Virus record (IMG/VR): IMGVR_UViG_3300046652_000008
Location: 30,920 to 94,919 of that record
DNA length: 64,000 bases
Direction: 5' to 3' (one strand)
Source of the DNA: a virus
The number at the start of each line of letters is the position of its first letter. Position 1 is the first letter of the stretch. Made by a program: the position numbers and the translations under genes. Below the pieces are notes generated by a model, which was not told the DNA's origin, searched no databases, and saw only the letters and a program-made list of their open reading frames with translations. Positions 31,179 through 39,193 of this stretch are shown here, piece by piece.

Positions 31179-32628
31179 CCAAGAGAAGCTGGAACTAGAA
31201 ATAGTTGCCTACTGTTTCACCCACCATTCCTCAGTGGGAACGGTATCCCGCATTATTGGGACACGACACTTTACAAATAAGTGCTATAAATATATCTTTG
31301 ACTGTACGGTGGATTCCTATAACCTGGAAGATAAGGCCAGCCGAGCAACTATAGTTCAGCGAGCCGTCAAGCGTAGTAAGTTAAATTGGGACGCTACCCC
31401 GATACTGAATGAGATTGCAGCCGTAGATACACGAGACTACGATGTTGACTCAGCACTCAAGACAATGAACGATTCGTTTCTCTCTAGGCAGCTTGTAAAG
31501 CTAGCTGAAGATATCAGCAGCCAAGTGAGTGGTGGCGACTCGTCCATCTCGGTGATAGATAGTGCGCGGCATGGCCTAGATAATATAGCCGATGGTATAG
31601 TAACGGACGATTGCTACCATACGCTTGGGGATATCATCGAAGGCTCAGAGCAGAAACACGCAAACATCTATGATGGAACCCATGGCACTTCCGGCATACC
31701 GTCTCCTATCGCAGCTATTGACCTAATCACTGGAAAGTTCCGCAAGGGCAGATTCTATGTAATTGCGGCCAGACCATCCACCGGGAAGTCTGCGCTAGTT
31801 ACACAGATTGCATATAAAGCCGCAAGTCTCGGTTTCAAGGTGCTGATGTTCAGCTTTGAGATGGACTCCGACTCCATATGGCGCAGGATTCTTTCCGCCG
31901 AGACGGGAATCATGGCTTGGGATATGGAAACCGGATTCCTATCAGAAGAAGAAAAAGCACAAGCAACCGAATGGCTGGATACGCACAGAGATATACCACT
32001 GTATATCGTCCCGCGTAAAACCGGGAAGACCATGGCATCTATGAATGCCGTGATTCGCGGATTTACGACTAAATATGGAGCGCCTGATCTTGTGATTGTG
32101 GACTATATCCAGCTAGTTAAGGCGGGAGTTAGAACCACCGGAAGATACGAAGAGATGACCTATGTCTCTAATGCTTTAATGGATATTCCCTATGAGCATT
32201 CCACTGCGCTAATAGCTTTAAGCCAGATGAGCCGAGCGATGGAGAAACGCGACTATTCCAGGCCGCAACTTTCTGATTTGCGCGAAACCGGGGCGATTGA
32301 GCAGGATTCTGACTGCGTTAGCTTTCTATGGCGTCCAGACATGCACCAGAACAGCAAGGATGGAGGAGGAGGCCGGAAGGACCAGGAGGATTATCCACCA
32401 GGGTATACCGAGTTGATCTTCGAGAAAAACCGCCAAGGACGAACTGGATGTGTTAAACTAAAGTTCGATGGGGCGCATACGAAGTTTACCGAGCTACCAG
32501 AAGGAGAATACGATGGCACTTCCGAGAGATCAACGACTAACGCCGCTCCGAGAGACCCTTCAGGAACTAATCGGGCAAAAACTGGTAAAGGCAAACAGAC
32601 ATCCCAGACTTCCTTTAACCCTGTATAA
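31165..32628 (+). CDS. dnaB: DnaB-type replicative helicase
   Basis: 487 aa from GTG 31165. N-terminal helical domain, then a RecA-like core: Walker A ARPSTGKSA (about residue 208), FSFEMDS, Walker B LVIVDYIQL (about 310), ALSQMSRAMEKR, and a C-terminal ETGAIEQDSDCVSFLWR region. This is the standard DnaB arrangement for a hexameric 5'-3' helicase at the fork. The C-terminal tail (about 40 residues) is Ser/Thr-rich and overlaps the following gene by 116 nt. It stands directly after the primase gene. Confidence 0.9.
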   Translation: MEKTSQEKLELEIVAYCFTHHSSVGTVSRIIGTRHFTNKCYKYIFDCTVDSYNLEDKASRATIVQRAVKRSKLNWDATPILNEIAAVDTRDYDVDSALKTMNDSFLSRQLVKLAEDISSQVSGGDSSISVIDSARHGLDNIADGIVTDDCYHTLGDIIEGSEQKHANIYDGTHGTSGIPSPIAAIDLITGKFRKGRFYVIAARPSTGKSALVTQIAYKAASLGFKVLMFSFEMDSDSIWRRILSAETGIMAWDMETGFLSEEEKAQATEWLDTHRDIPLYIVPRKTGKTMASMNAVIRGFTTKYGAPDLVIVDYIQLVKAGVRTTGRYEEMTYVSNALMDIPYEHSTALIALSQMSRAMEKRDYSRPQLSDLRETGAIEQDSDCVSFLWRPDMHQNSKDGGGGRKDQEDYPPGYTELIFEKNRQGRTGCVKLKFDGAHTKFTELPEGEYDGTSERSTTNAAPRDPSGTNRAKTGKGKQTSQTSFNPV

Positions 32629-33739
32629 TTACACAAATGCCGCGTATGGTATAAATCCAGCCGATTGGCCGCTTGAACTTTCGCAGGCGCGTGGCCTTGT
32701 CTTAGACGACAATGGAAAAGTTATTTCTCGCGGATTTGGCAAGTTCTGGGAGCTAACCCCATCTACTGTCCAGAAGATAGAAGAAAACAAAGAGAAGGCG
32801 TATACCATCAGCGAAAAAATGGATGGAGTGCTCATCTGCGTATTCGGTTATCGCGGAGAGATTATCGTCCATACTCGCGGATCTTGGGGTAACGAGTTTA
32901 TTGACGAGGCCATAACCCTCTTTGAAGACAAGTACCCGGAGTATTGGCATAATCTATTAGACGACCCCCATGAGTATAATGAAGATGGACATGGATATGG
33001 TATAGACTATGGACGCACCGACTGCTTTGAGCTAATCTCGCCAGTCAGCCGGATTGTCGTAGACTACATAGGGAGGCGTGGTCTTTCATGGCTCCAGTCT
33101 TTCTGGATCTATAACCAGTCGGGAGAACTTAACGGAGCGGCGCTGCATCCGCTGCGCGACATGAGCAACCATTTGTATCTATGCGATGCTGACGAGGTAG
33201 CCGGATGGACCCTATCTGAACATACCCCGAACCTCACGCTAGATAGTTTTACCTCCAAGGCCAGCAACGACCAGGAGGGATACGTTATCTACCTTCCATG
33301 GTGCAACGAGTATTACAAGTTCAAGTTTGCAGACTACAAAGCTAAGCACCGAGCGGTATTTAATACGTCCGATATGTCGGTTTGGGATACATGGCGCTAT
33401 GGCGATAATATAGCCCAAGACTTGATCGACTGTACGGCCAAGATTGACATCAAGCTTTCCGGCTGGATATCTGAACAGGTCGGTTGGCTTTCGCTGCGCC
33501 GTGCTAACTTGCTAAATGAGGCTAACTATGTATACAAAAAATGCATCCTCAACGGTGAATCAGCACGAGCAGACTTCGCGCGTAGGGTCTTAGCCGAAGC
33601 TAAAAGACGCACGCCATGCATCAAGAGCATGGTCTTTGCCCTGTATGACGGCAAGGAACAAGAGGCTGAGTCTATCGCAGCCAAGGCGCTGAAACCGGAT
33701 AAGACTGCGTTCTACCGTCAGGAGGATATAACCGCATGA
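32513..33739 (+). CDS. RNA ligase 1-like (T4 Rnl1 family)
   Basis: 408 aa from ATG 32513 (AAGGAGAATACG upstream), lying 116 nt inside the dnaB 3' end in another frame. SEKMDGVLI is the KxDG adenylation motif (Lys near 101); DCFELISP, DQEGYVIYLP and YYKFKFADYKAKH are the later nucleotidyltransferase motifs. Known reaction: ATP-dependent joining of 3'-OH and 5'-phosphate RNA ends, in T4 to repair cut tRNA. The nearby phosphatase (34161), kinase (19430) and second ligase (39194) complete a repair set. Confidence 0.85.
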   Translation: MALPRDQRLTPLRETLQELIGQKLVKANRHPRLPLTLYNYTNAAYGINPADWPLELSQARGLVLDDNGKVISRGFGKFWELTPSTVQKIEENKEKAYTISEKMDGVLICVFGYRGEIIVHTRGSWGNEFIDEAITLFEDKYPEYWHNLLDDPHEYNEDGHGYGIDYGRTDCFELISPVSRIVVDYIGRRGLSWLQSFWIYNQSGELNGAALHPLRDMSNHLYLCDADEVAGWTLSEHTPNLTLDSFTSKASNDQEGYVIYLPWCNEYYKFKFADYKAKHRAVFNTSDMSVWDTWRYGDNIAQDLIDCTAKIDIKLSGWISEQVGWLSLRRANLLNEANYVYKKCILNGESARADFARRVLAEAKRRTPCIKSMVFALYDGKEQEAESIAAKALKPDKTAFYRQEDITA

Positions 33740-33963
33740 GCTTCTATAGACAATGCGAGCTAATGAAGGGCGCGACTAAACAGGTAGCCTGGGTTCCTGT
33801 AGCCTTTTGTAAGGTAGGAACTAATGTGGAGTTGCTGAATGAGACCAGCCAGTTTGAAAAAGGATGGAAGATAGCTAATGTGTTTACGCTACGTCAGGAC
33901 GGAGACTACCTGAAAGAGCACGAGCGGGATTGGAAGACGCAACGGAAGGCGTCCGACCTATGA
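33736..33963 (+). CDS. Conserved small phage protein
   Basis: 75 aa with AGGAGGATATAACCGC before ATG. VAWVPVAFCKVGTNVEL and NVFTLRQDGDYLKEHERDW follow a pattern common to many phage hypothetical proteins. Function unknown. Confidence 0.7.
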   Translation: MSFYRQCELMKGATKQVAWVPVAFCKVGTNVELLNETSQFEKGWKIANVFTLRQDGDYLKEHERDWKTQRKASDL

Positions 33964-34112
33964 GTAAGCTTATGTGGGTCATCGGAGAATGGCAACGATA
34001 TGGCGGAATCTCAGAACTGGTGGCGTTCATTATGCTGCTGATTATGTGGGTAGCTATCGGGATGCTGCTCTTTCTATGCTGGCGAGACGCATTCCTTTGG
34101 TATCTAAATTGA
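33960..34112 (+). CDS. 50-aa membrane miniprotein
   Basis: ATG 33960 overlaps the previous TGA. A single long hydrophobic helix (LVAFIMLLIMWVAIGMLLFLCW). Function unknown. Confidence 0.6.
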   Translation: MSKLMWVIGEWQRYGGISELVAFIMLLIMWVAIGMLLFLCWRDAFLWYLN

Positions 34113-34113
34113 G

Positions 34114-34143
34114 CGTCTAATAGTTAGACGAAGCTGCTATAAT
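34114..34143 (+). promoter_or_regulatory. Promoter TG-C-TATAAT with palindromic operator
   Basis: TGCTATAAT at 34135-34143. The palindrome CGTCTAA-TAG-TTAGACG (34114-34130) overlaps the -35/spacer region; its 15-bp core is identical to 8247-8261. A protein binding there would block or recruit polymerase. Serves the phosphatase gene at 34161. Confidence 0.6.
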
Positions 34144-34160
34144 GAAAGAAGGAACCAACC

Positions 34161-34589
34161 ATGAAACCAAGAGCCATCATCTGCGATCTTGACGGAACGC
34201 TAGCGCACAGCAACGGGAAACGATCTTTCTACGACGAGATGAAGTGTTATGGAGATAGCATTGACTCCGTGGTTTCTTACGTTCTCTCATTGCTGGCGGA
34301 AGACGGAATCACCATCTTATTCACAAGTGGGCGCAAGGAAAAATCCAGGGGCGAGACCACTCGATGGCTCGATGATTATGCGCCAGAATCGGTGGTGGGT
34401 AGCTGGAGACTATTTATGCGAAAAGATGACGACAATAGAAAAGATTGCATCGTCAAGGAAGAAATCTACCGCAACGAGATCGAGCCTAACTACCGTGTGG
34501 TGCTGGTGCTTGACGACCGTGATTCGGTTTGTGCGAAATGGCGCGAACTTGGGCTGAAGTGCTTTCAGGTGGCCCCAGGAGACTTCTAA
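34161..34589 (+). CDS. HAD-family polynucleotide 3'-phosphatase-like protein
   Basis: 142 aa with GAAGGAACCAACC before ATG. CDLDGTLA is the DxDGT motif, ILFTSGRK the second HAD motif, and LVLDDRDSVCAKW the acidic motif IV. This is the size and layout of the 3'-phosphatase domain of T4 Pnk and related enzymes, which removes 3' or 2',3'-cyclic phosphate from RNA ends. The kinase half is separate (19430). It sits behind its own promoter and a palindrome, 0.4 kb downstream of RNA ligase 1. Confidence 0.8.
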   Translation: MKPRAIICDLDGTLAHSNGKRSFYDEMKCYGDSIDSVVSYVLSLLAEDGITILFTSGRKEKSRGETTRWLDDYAPESVVGSWRLFMRKDDDNRKDCIVKEEIYRNEIEPNYRVVLVLDDRDSVCAKWRELGLKCFQVAPGDF

Positions 34590-34670
34590 TAGGATGGGTT
34601 GTGCTAATCGCTTGCATTGTGTTCTTTCTGTCCTTTCTGGGGCTTGGTTGTGATTAGCGGAGGAGCTAAT

Positions 34671-34739
34671 ATGTGGATATACTTCATAGTAGCGGCTATT
34701 TTCGTTTTGGCCGTGTGGATAGGGTTTGGAGACTTCTAA
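34671..34739 (+). CDS. 22-aa membrane micro-ORF
   Basis: GGAGGAG 7 nt before ATG 34671; the product (hydrophobic, ending WIGFGDF) is one short transmembrane helix, and its stop abuts the next start. A similar 17-codon hydrophobic reading starting with GTG lies just upstream (around 34603) but is weaker. Confidence 0.5.
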   Translation: MWIYFIVAAIFVLAVWIGFGDF

Positions 34740-35471
34740 ATGGAAATCATCAAAACAGATTCTTCGTTGGCAAGCCGAGACATGAGCGAAAATGAGAAGT
34801 TCTTGCTCGACGGCCTGCTGGCTGATGACACGGCCAGGATTGACGTAGTGCTACGTGGCGACTCATCCCCAGAAGATATAGCGGCAGCGCTTGACGTGTG
34901 CTCCAAGGTCCACGGAACGCTATACAAGGCCAACATGCGGCTCAAGCCAATCATCGGTCGCATCCTTGAGCTAGCGCAGGATAAGCCGGAAGTCTTTAAG
35001 CTGTGCGAATGCAAAACCTTCAATGAATTTGCGTCAGAGTATATCCCAAAGTTAACCGGAATGACACGCGCCGAAGCCTACCAGTGTAAGCGCATTGTCG
35101 AAAAATTCCCATCAGTGACCATCAAGGACTTTGAAGACATCGGGTACGTTAATCTTGGGCTACTGTGTAAGGTAACGCAAGAAGGCGCACCCTCCAAGGA
35201 TAAGTGGTTTAAGGAAGCTAAAGAGAAGACGGTAGACGATTTCAAGGTATACATTGCGGAGCGTGGCTACGGCGACAAGGGAGACTTAGATACCGTAGTG
35301 TTGGAGGTGGTTATGTCCAAAGAGACGGCCAAGCAGATCAAGGAATTTTGGAATAACCGAGCGTTTCAAGAATACGTTGGCTCCAAGGACCACGGAGAGA
35401 TGCTGAAGGCTGCAATTGGGGAGGTGGCCATACAATGGACAATCGACGCAAGCCGACAGGCGAACAGCTAA
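34740..35471 (+). CDS. Hypothetical protein, possible DNA-binding
   Basis: 243 aa. The middle (KTFNEFASEYIPKLTGMTRAEAYQCKRIVEKFPSV) looks like a helical DNA-binding region. An acidic N-terminus and a helical C-terminus flank it. The layout recalls phage regulatory proteins, but no named family is certain. Confidence 0.65.
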   Translation: MEIIKTDSSLASRDMSENEKFLLDGLLADDTARIDVVLRGDSSPEDIAAALDVCSKVHGTLYKANMRLKPIIGRILELAQDKPEVFKLCECKTFNEFASEYIPKLTGMTRAEAYQCKRIVEKFPSVTIKDFEDIGYVNLGLLCKVTQEGAPSKDKWFKEAKEKTVDDFKVYIAERGYGDKGDLDTVVLEVVMSKETAKQIKEFWNNRAFQEYVGSKDHGEMLKAAIGEVAIQWTIDASRQANS

Positions 35472-35635
35472 AGTGGTTTATCAGAACCCCCACGGGTGAG
35501 CTTATCCCATACAAGCTGTCCGAGATACAGGAATTGATCTTAGCGGAAAAGGCTAAAAGTGAACAAAAGCACGTGCGAGAGGCTGACGGAGTGCGAATTA
35601 CGCCAGCACGAGAAGACATTCCTCCTGGTTCGTGA
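35435..35635 (+). CDS. Small hypothetical protein
   Basis: 66 aa with GGGGAGGTGGCCATACA before ATG. Basic and hydrophilic. Overlaps its neighbours on both sides. No family recognised. Confidence 0.6.
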   Translation: MDNRRKPTGEQLKWFIRTPTGELIPYKLSEIQELILAEKAKSEQKHVREADGVRITPAREDIPPGS

Positions 35636-35882
35636 TGGGAATCAGATACTATTCATTGAGAGCGGGAAGAAGGCCATTGCGATACTCAATGACAACTTCT
35701 GGAAGGTGCGCCGACAAGAGGCGCTAGAGAGAGACAATTATACATGCCAACAGTGCGGGGCGCAAAGGGATCTGGACGTACATCATCAGCTACCGAGGGG
35801 CAAGGGCGGAACACACAACCTCAAGAATTTAGTGACTTTGTGCAGGAGATGCCACGATGCCCAACACTCAAAGCGCATATAA
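35559..35882 (+). CDS. HNH endonuclease
   Basis: 107 aa from GTG 35559, overlapping the previous gene by 77 nt. ALERDNYTCQQCGAQ, DVHHQLPRGKGG, NLVTLCRRCHDAQH give the HNH fold with two CxxC zinc ligands (His-His of the DVHH motif, then Asn and His). Known range: phage packaging-linked, homing or restriction nucleases. Alone, next to a RusA-type resolvase, it could be a free-standing homing or recombination nuclease. Confidence 0.9.
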   Translation: MNKSTCERLTECELRQHEKTFLLVRDGNQILFIESGKKAIAILNDNFWKVRRQEALERDNYTCQQCGAQRDLDVHHQLPRGKGGTHNLKNLVTLCRRCHDAQHSKRI

Positions 35883-36247
35883 CACTTAAAGGCATTTCCC
35901 CGTCGAAGAAAAACCGCTACCTCCCGATCATTCGCGGAGGCCACGCCACAATGATTAAGGACAAGAAACTACAGGGAGAACTTGACTTGCTGGAGTTGCA
36001 AATACCGTTATATTCCAGAACACTGAAGCTACAGCATCCCCACATCGTAATGCAATTCTACGTGGACAAAACAAACGGGACTAGCCGAGACCGTGACAAT
36101 ATGGCACAGATGACGATGGATCTGCTCGTTCATGCTGGAGTACTGTATGATGATCGCATTAAGCGAAACAACGGCTTTTTCTTGATGCCCCCTGCTGTCA
36201 TCGGAACAGAAAACAAGACAGAAGTTTACATTTTTGGAGACAATTAG
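35849..36247 (+). CDS. RusA-like Holliday-junction resolvase
   Basis: About 132 aa; the start is uncertain (ATG 35849 touches the AGGAG; a GTG nine nt earlier is possible). KGISPSKKNRY near the N-terminus and RDRDNMAQMTMDLLVHAGVLYDD are the RusA signature, with paired acidic residues for metal binding. Known reaction: cutting four-way junctions made by recombination. Overlaps the HNH gene by 34 nt. Confidence 0.75.
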   Translation: MPRCPTLKAHITLKGISPSKKNRYLPIIRGGHATMIKDKKLQGELDLLELQIPLYSRTLKLQHPHIVMQFYVDKTNGTSRDRDNMAQMTMDLLVHAGVLYDDRIKRNNGFFLMPPAVIGTENKTEVYIFGDN

Positions 36248-37717
36248 ATGTATTATTCACAACTCAAAGAGAGCATTAAAAAAGAGTTAGAGTCTGGAGG
36301 GTTGTCTCCGTTTGATGTTGGGCGTAGGAACCTAGCCAAGATATGGAAGATTACACCATACAAAGCGAGGACCATCTTGGAAGACCTACGGCTGGAGTAT
36401 TCGCAAACCCATCGCGGAGATCCACAGAAACCCAAGAGCGGCCAGCCGCTCAAGGAAGACTCCCCCTTCGAGGTCAAGGGCGAAGTCAACGGCGTTAAGA
36501 TGTTTACCGGCATTCTTCGTGATTCTGGCAAGCCACTCGGCATAGATGCCGTGAACATCAGTAAGCTAGTTGAGTCATACAATAATTTCCCGAATGGGAA
36601 ACAAAAGCTATCCGAGGAGCGCATACAAACTTCAGACAAATTAAGTCTTCACTTGCCGTCTACTCGTATCCATACGCTAGAAGACCTAATAGCGTTCTTT
36701 GAAGTAGATATGTCCGTCTGGGAAGTATCCAGGTTCGTGTGTAACAAGTGGGAGGTCGGCGCAAAAAATAAAGATGGTGAAATCGAAGTTTCTCCCCTGT
36801 ATCAAGTTAAGGCCGACTTCAAGCCAAAAGATGCCCAACAAGCAGATGCGATCAAGAAGGAAATTGAGGACCTGGTCGCCACATCCGAAGCTAGATTCAG
36901 GAGTGCCCCCCTCATCATCAAAGACACGGCCCTCAAACTCAGGACCGAAAACCTTGTTGAAATCTGTATTCCCGACCTCCACTTTAATAGACTCGTGTGG
37001 AATGGAGAAACTGGACACGGAAACTGGGATAGCAAGATCGCCCGATCCGTATTTGACAGAGCTACGTCGGATCTATTCCAGCAAATAAGTTTCTATAAGC
37101 CAGAAAAGATTGTATTTGTTATTGGGAACGATCTACTAAACGCAGACAACATCCAGGCAACCACGACTCGCGGAACCCCCCAGGTAAACGATACACGATA
37201 CCACAAAGCATTTGAAGATGTACGCAACATGAAGATAGCGGCTATCGAGAAGTTCCGTACACTCTGCCCAGTGGAAGTGATTACGCTCCCTGGAAATCAC
37301 GATAGGCTAGCAAGTTGGCATTTGGGCGACTCCATCAAGATGCTGTATTGCAAGACTCAGGATGTGACCGTAGATACATCGGCACTCCCGCGCAAGTATA
37401 TGAAGTGGGGAGACTGCGGACTATGCTGGACCCACGGCGACGAGATTAAGCGCCCAGACCTACCGCTCACGTTTGCCTCAGAACAGCGCGAGATGTGGGG
37501 ATCTACCAAGTACAACGAGATCCACTTAGGGCATCTACACCAGACCCAAGTTCAGGAGTTTCACGGAGTGCGCGTAAGAATTCTTCCAGTGCTGTGTAAA
37601 GTCAACGAGTGGGAGAACTCAAAGGGGTATACTGGGAATATCCGATGCGCTCAGGCGTATGTCTGGAACAAAACGAATGGGTTGAAGGCAATTTTGCACT
37701 ACAACGACCCAGACTAA
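36248..37717 (+). CDS. Calcineurin-like metallophosphoesterase with N-terminal extension
   Basis: 489 aa with GGAGACAATTAG before ATG. The first 60 residues look like a helix-turn-helix (GRRNLAKIWKITPYKARTILEDLRLEY). The catalytic part has IPDLHFNR, VIGNDLLNAD, LPGNHDR, THGDEI and LGHLH, the five metallophosphoesterase motifs. Relatives include phage-encoded exonuclease-like (SbcD-type) enzymes and phosphodiesterases. The substrate is unknown. Confidence 0.8.
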   Translation: MYYSQLKESIKKELESGGLSPFDVGRRNLAKIWKITPYKARTILEDLRLEYSQTHRGDPQKPKSGQPLKEDSPFEVKGEVNGVKMFTGILRDSGKPLGIDAVNISKLVESYNNFPNGKQKLSEERIQTSDKLSLHLPSTRIHTLEDLIAFFEVDMSVWEVSRFVCNKWEVGAKNKDGEIEVSPLYQVKADFKPKDAQQADAIKKEIEDLVATSEARFRSAPLIIKDTALKLRTENLVEICIPDLHFNRLVWNGETGHGNWDSKIARSVFDRATSDLFQQISFYKPEKIVFVIGNDLLNADNIQATTTRGTPQVNDTRYHKAFEDVRNMKIAAIEKFRTLCPVEVITLPGNHDRLASWHLGDSIKMLYCKTQDVTVDTSALPRKYMKWGDCGLCWTHGDEIKRPDLPLTFASEQREMWGSTKYNEIHLGHLHQTQVQEFHGVRVRILPVLCKVNEWENSKGYTGNIRCAQAYVWNKTNGLKAILHYNDPD

Positions 37718-37719
37718 GC

Positions 37720-37725
37720 TATAAT
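37720..37725 (+). promoter_or_regulatory. -10 promoter candidate TATAAT
   Basis: TATAAT just after the phosphoesterase stop, preceded by AGC, 22 nt before ATG 37748 with GAAGGGCGG between. No good -35. Confidence 0.45.
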
Positions 37726-37747
37726 CAATAACGAAGGGCGGTACAAC

Positions 37748-38584
37748 ATGGGTAAAGAAACCGGAATCTCGTGGACGCATAGCGTAAACCCAGACGGTAC
37801 GACAACTCCGGGAAGTAGCTGGAACCCCCTGCGCGGTTGTTCGCGGGTATCCACAGAGTGCGTCAACTGCTATGCCGAGCGGCTAATGGCTCGTGGGCTT
37901 CCCGGCCTCAAGTCACCAACCACCGGAGAGGACTTTGCCATCATGAAGAACGGAGATCCGCATTGGACGGGCAAGGTAGAGCTTATTGAATCAATGTTGG
38001 ATCTTCCAATAAAATGGAAGAAACCGCGTAAGATATTCGTTAACAGCATAAGTGACTTGTTCCACGAATCACTGCCGGATGAGGTAATAGACCGCGTATT
38101 TAACGTGATGGCGCATTGCCCGCAGCATACGTTTATTGTATTAACTAAACGCCATGAGCGCATGAAGCAGCACCTGAATAAATACTGGAAAGATCCACTC
38201 CCCAATTGCTGGATTGGCGTATCGGCGGGCAACCAGGAAATGTATAATCTGCGCGTCCCGTATCTGCTGGATACTCCAGCCGATGTAAGTTTCGTCTCAT
38301 GCGAACCGTTATTAGGCCCTATTGACATAACGCAAGTTAATGGATACCCGAATTGGCTTATACTTGGGGGAGAGAGTGGACCCGGAGCTAGACCGTGCGA
38401 CATCAACTGGATAGATGACATCTATATTGATTGCCTATTCCATAACGTGCCCACGTTCATTAAGCAATTGGGGGCTTACCCGACTTCATGCGGAGTACAA
38501 GTCAACCTGAAAGACCGCAAGGGCGGTAACATCGAAGAATTCCCATCAAGTTTGAGGGTTAGGGAATTCCCAAAGGAGAAATAA
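37748..38584 (+). CDS. Phage Gp37/Gp68 (DUF5131) family protein
   Basis: 278 aa with GAAGGGCGGTACAAC before ATG. ISWTHSVNPDG...SWNPLRGCSRVSTECVNCYAERLMARG is the N-terminal block of this widespread phage and bacterial family; cysteines C-x7-C-x2-C resemble a radical-SAM-like cluster. Other family blocks are VNSISDLFHE, TKRHERM, PNCWIGVSAGNQ, SCEPLLGPI, LILGGESGPGARP. The reaction is not established. It is the third protein in this window with a possible 4Fe-4S/SAM-type motif. Confidence 0.85.
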   Translation: MGKETGISWTHSVNPDGTTTPGSSWNPLRGCSRVSTECVNCYAERLMARGLPGLKSPTTGEDFAIMKNGDPHWTGKVELIESMLDLPIKWKKPRKIFVNSISDLFHESLPDEVIDRVFNVMAHCPQHTFIVLTKRHERMKQHLNKYWKDPLPNCWIGVSAGNQEMYNLRVPYLLDTPADVSFVSCEPLLGPIDITQVNGYPNWLILGGESGPGARPCDINWIDDIYIDCLFHNVPTFIKQLGAYPTSCGVQVNLKDRKGGNIEEFPSSLRVREFPKEK

Positions 38585-38586
38585 CT

Positions 38587-38886
38587 ATGACAGTTAGGCA
38601 AGTTGTTAAATTTTCAGAAGCATTCGAAGACGAATATGGCCAATTCGATAGGATCAAAGAAGACAAGCCATCGAGCCGAAAAGACCTATGTGCCTTCATC
38701 AAGTTAGACCATCTAGTACCACCAGCGTACAAATGGGAGGATATTGTTACAGGGTCCGAGCATGATGAGTTTTTCCTATCCCCAGACATGGATAAGTTTG
38801 CGAAAGTAGCAACAGAAACAGACGTTCTATATCTGGTAAGGTGCGGAGTAATGTTCTCCGAAGATGGCATGAGCATGTTTTCGTGA
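38587..38886 (+). CDS. Hypothetical protein
   Basis: 99 aa with AAAGGAGAAATAACT before ATG. Acidic. No family recognised. Confidence 0.65.
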   Translation: MTVRQVVKFSEAFEDEYGQFDRIKEDKPSSRKDLCAFIKLDHLVPPAYKWEDIVTGSEHDEFFLSPDMDKFAKVATETDVLYLVRCGVMFSEDGMSMFS

Positions 38887-38893
38887 GGCCATT

Positions 38894-39181
38894 ATGATAT
38901 ATCCAGTCGGAACGAAGTTTAGCCTATGGGTTCGAGAGTACGATATTGACGTGCGGGAATGGGTATGGGCGAAGACCCCAGTAACAGGAGTGCTTGAAGT
39001 AATTACAGAAGAATCCGTACATCCCAAAAATTGGGTTCCAGGTGGGCACAGGGCTGAAATCGGCGAGACGGTTATCCGAGTTAACTACGAAACGGGGAAA
39101 CCGTCCACACAATACGATATCCTGTTAAAGATGGACGCCAACCAAGAGCAATGGTTGACGGACGAAGAACTACCAGCATAA
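38894..39181 (+). CDS. Hypothetical protein
   Basis: 95 aa, beta-rich, with an early KFSLWVREYDIDVREWVW. Could be a small beta-barrel. No family recognised. Confidence 0.65.
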   Translation: MIYPVGTKFSLWVREYDIDVREWVWAKTPVTGVLEVITEESVHPKNWVPGGHRAEIGETVIRVNYETGKPSTQYDILLKMDANQEQWLTDEELPA

Positions 39182-39193
39182 GGAGAAACGACC

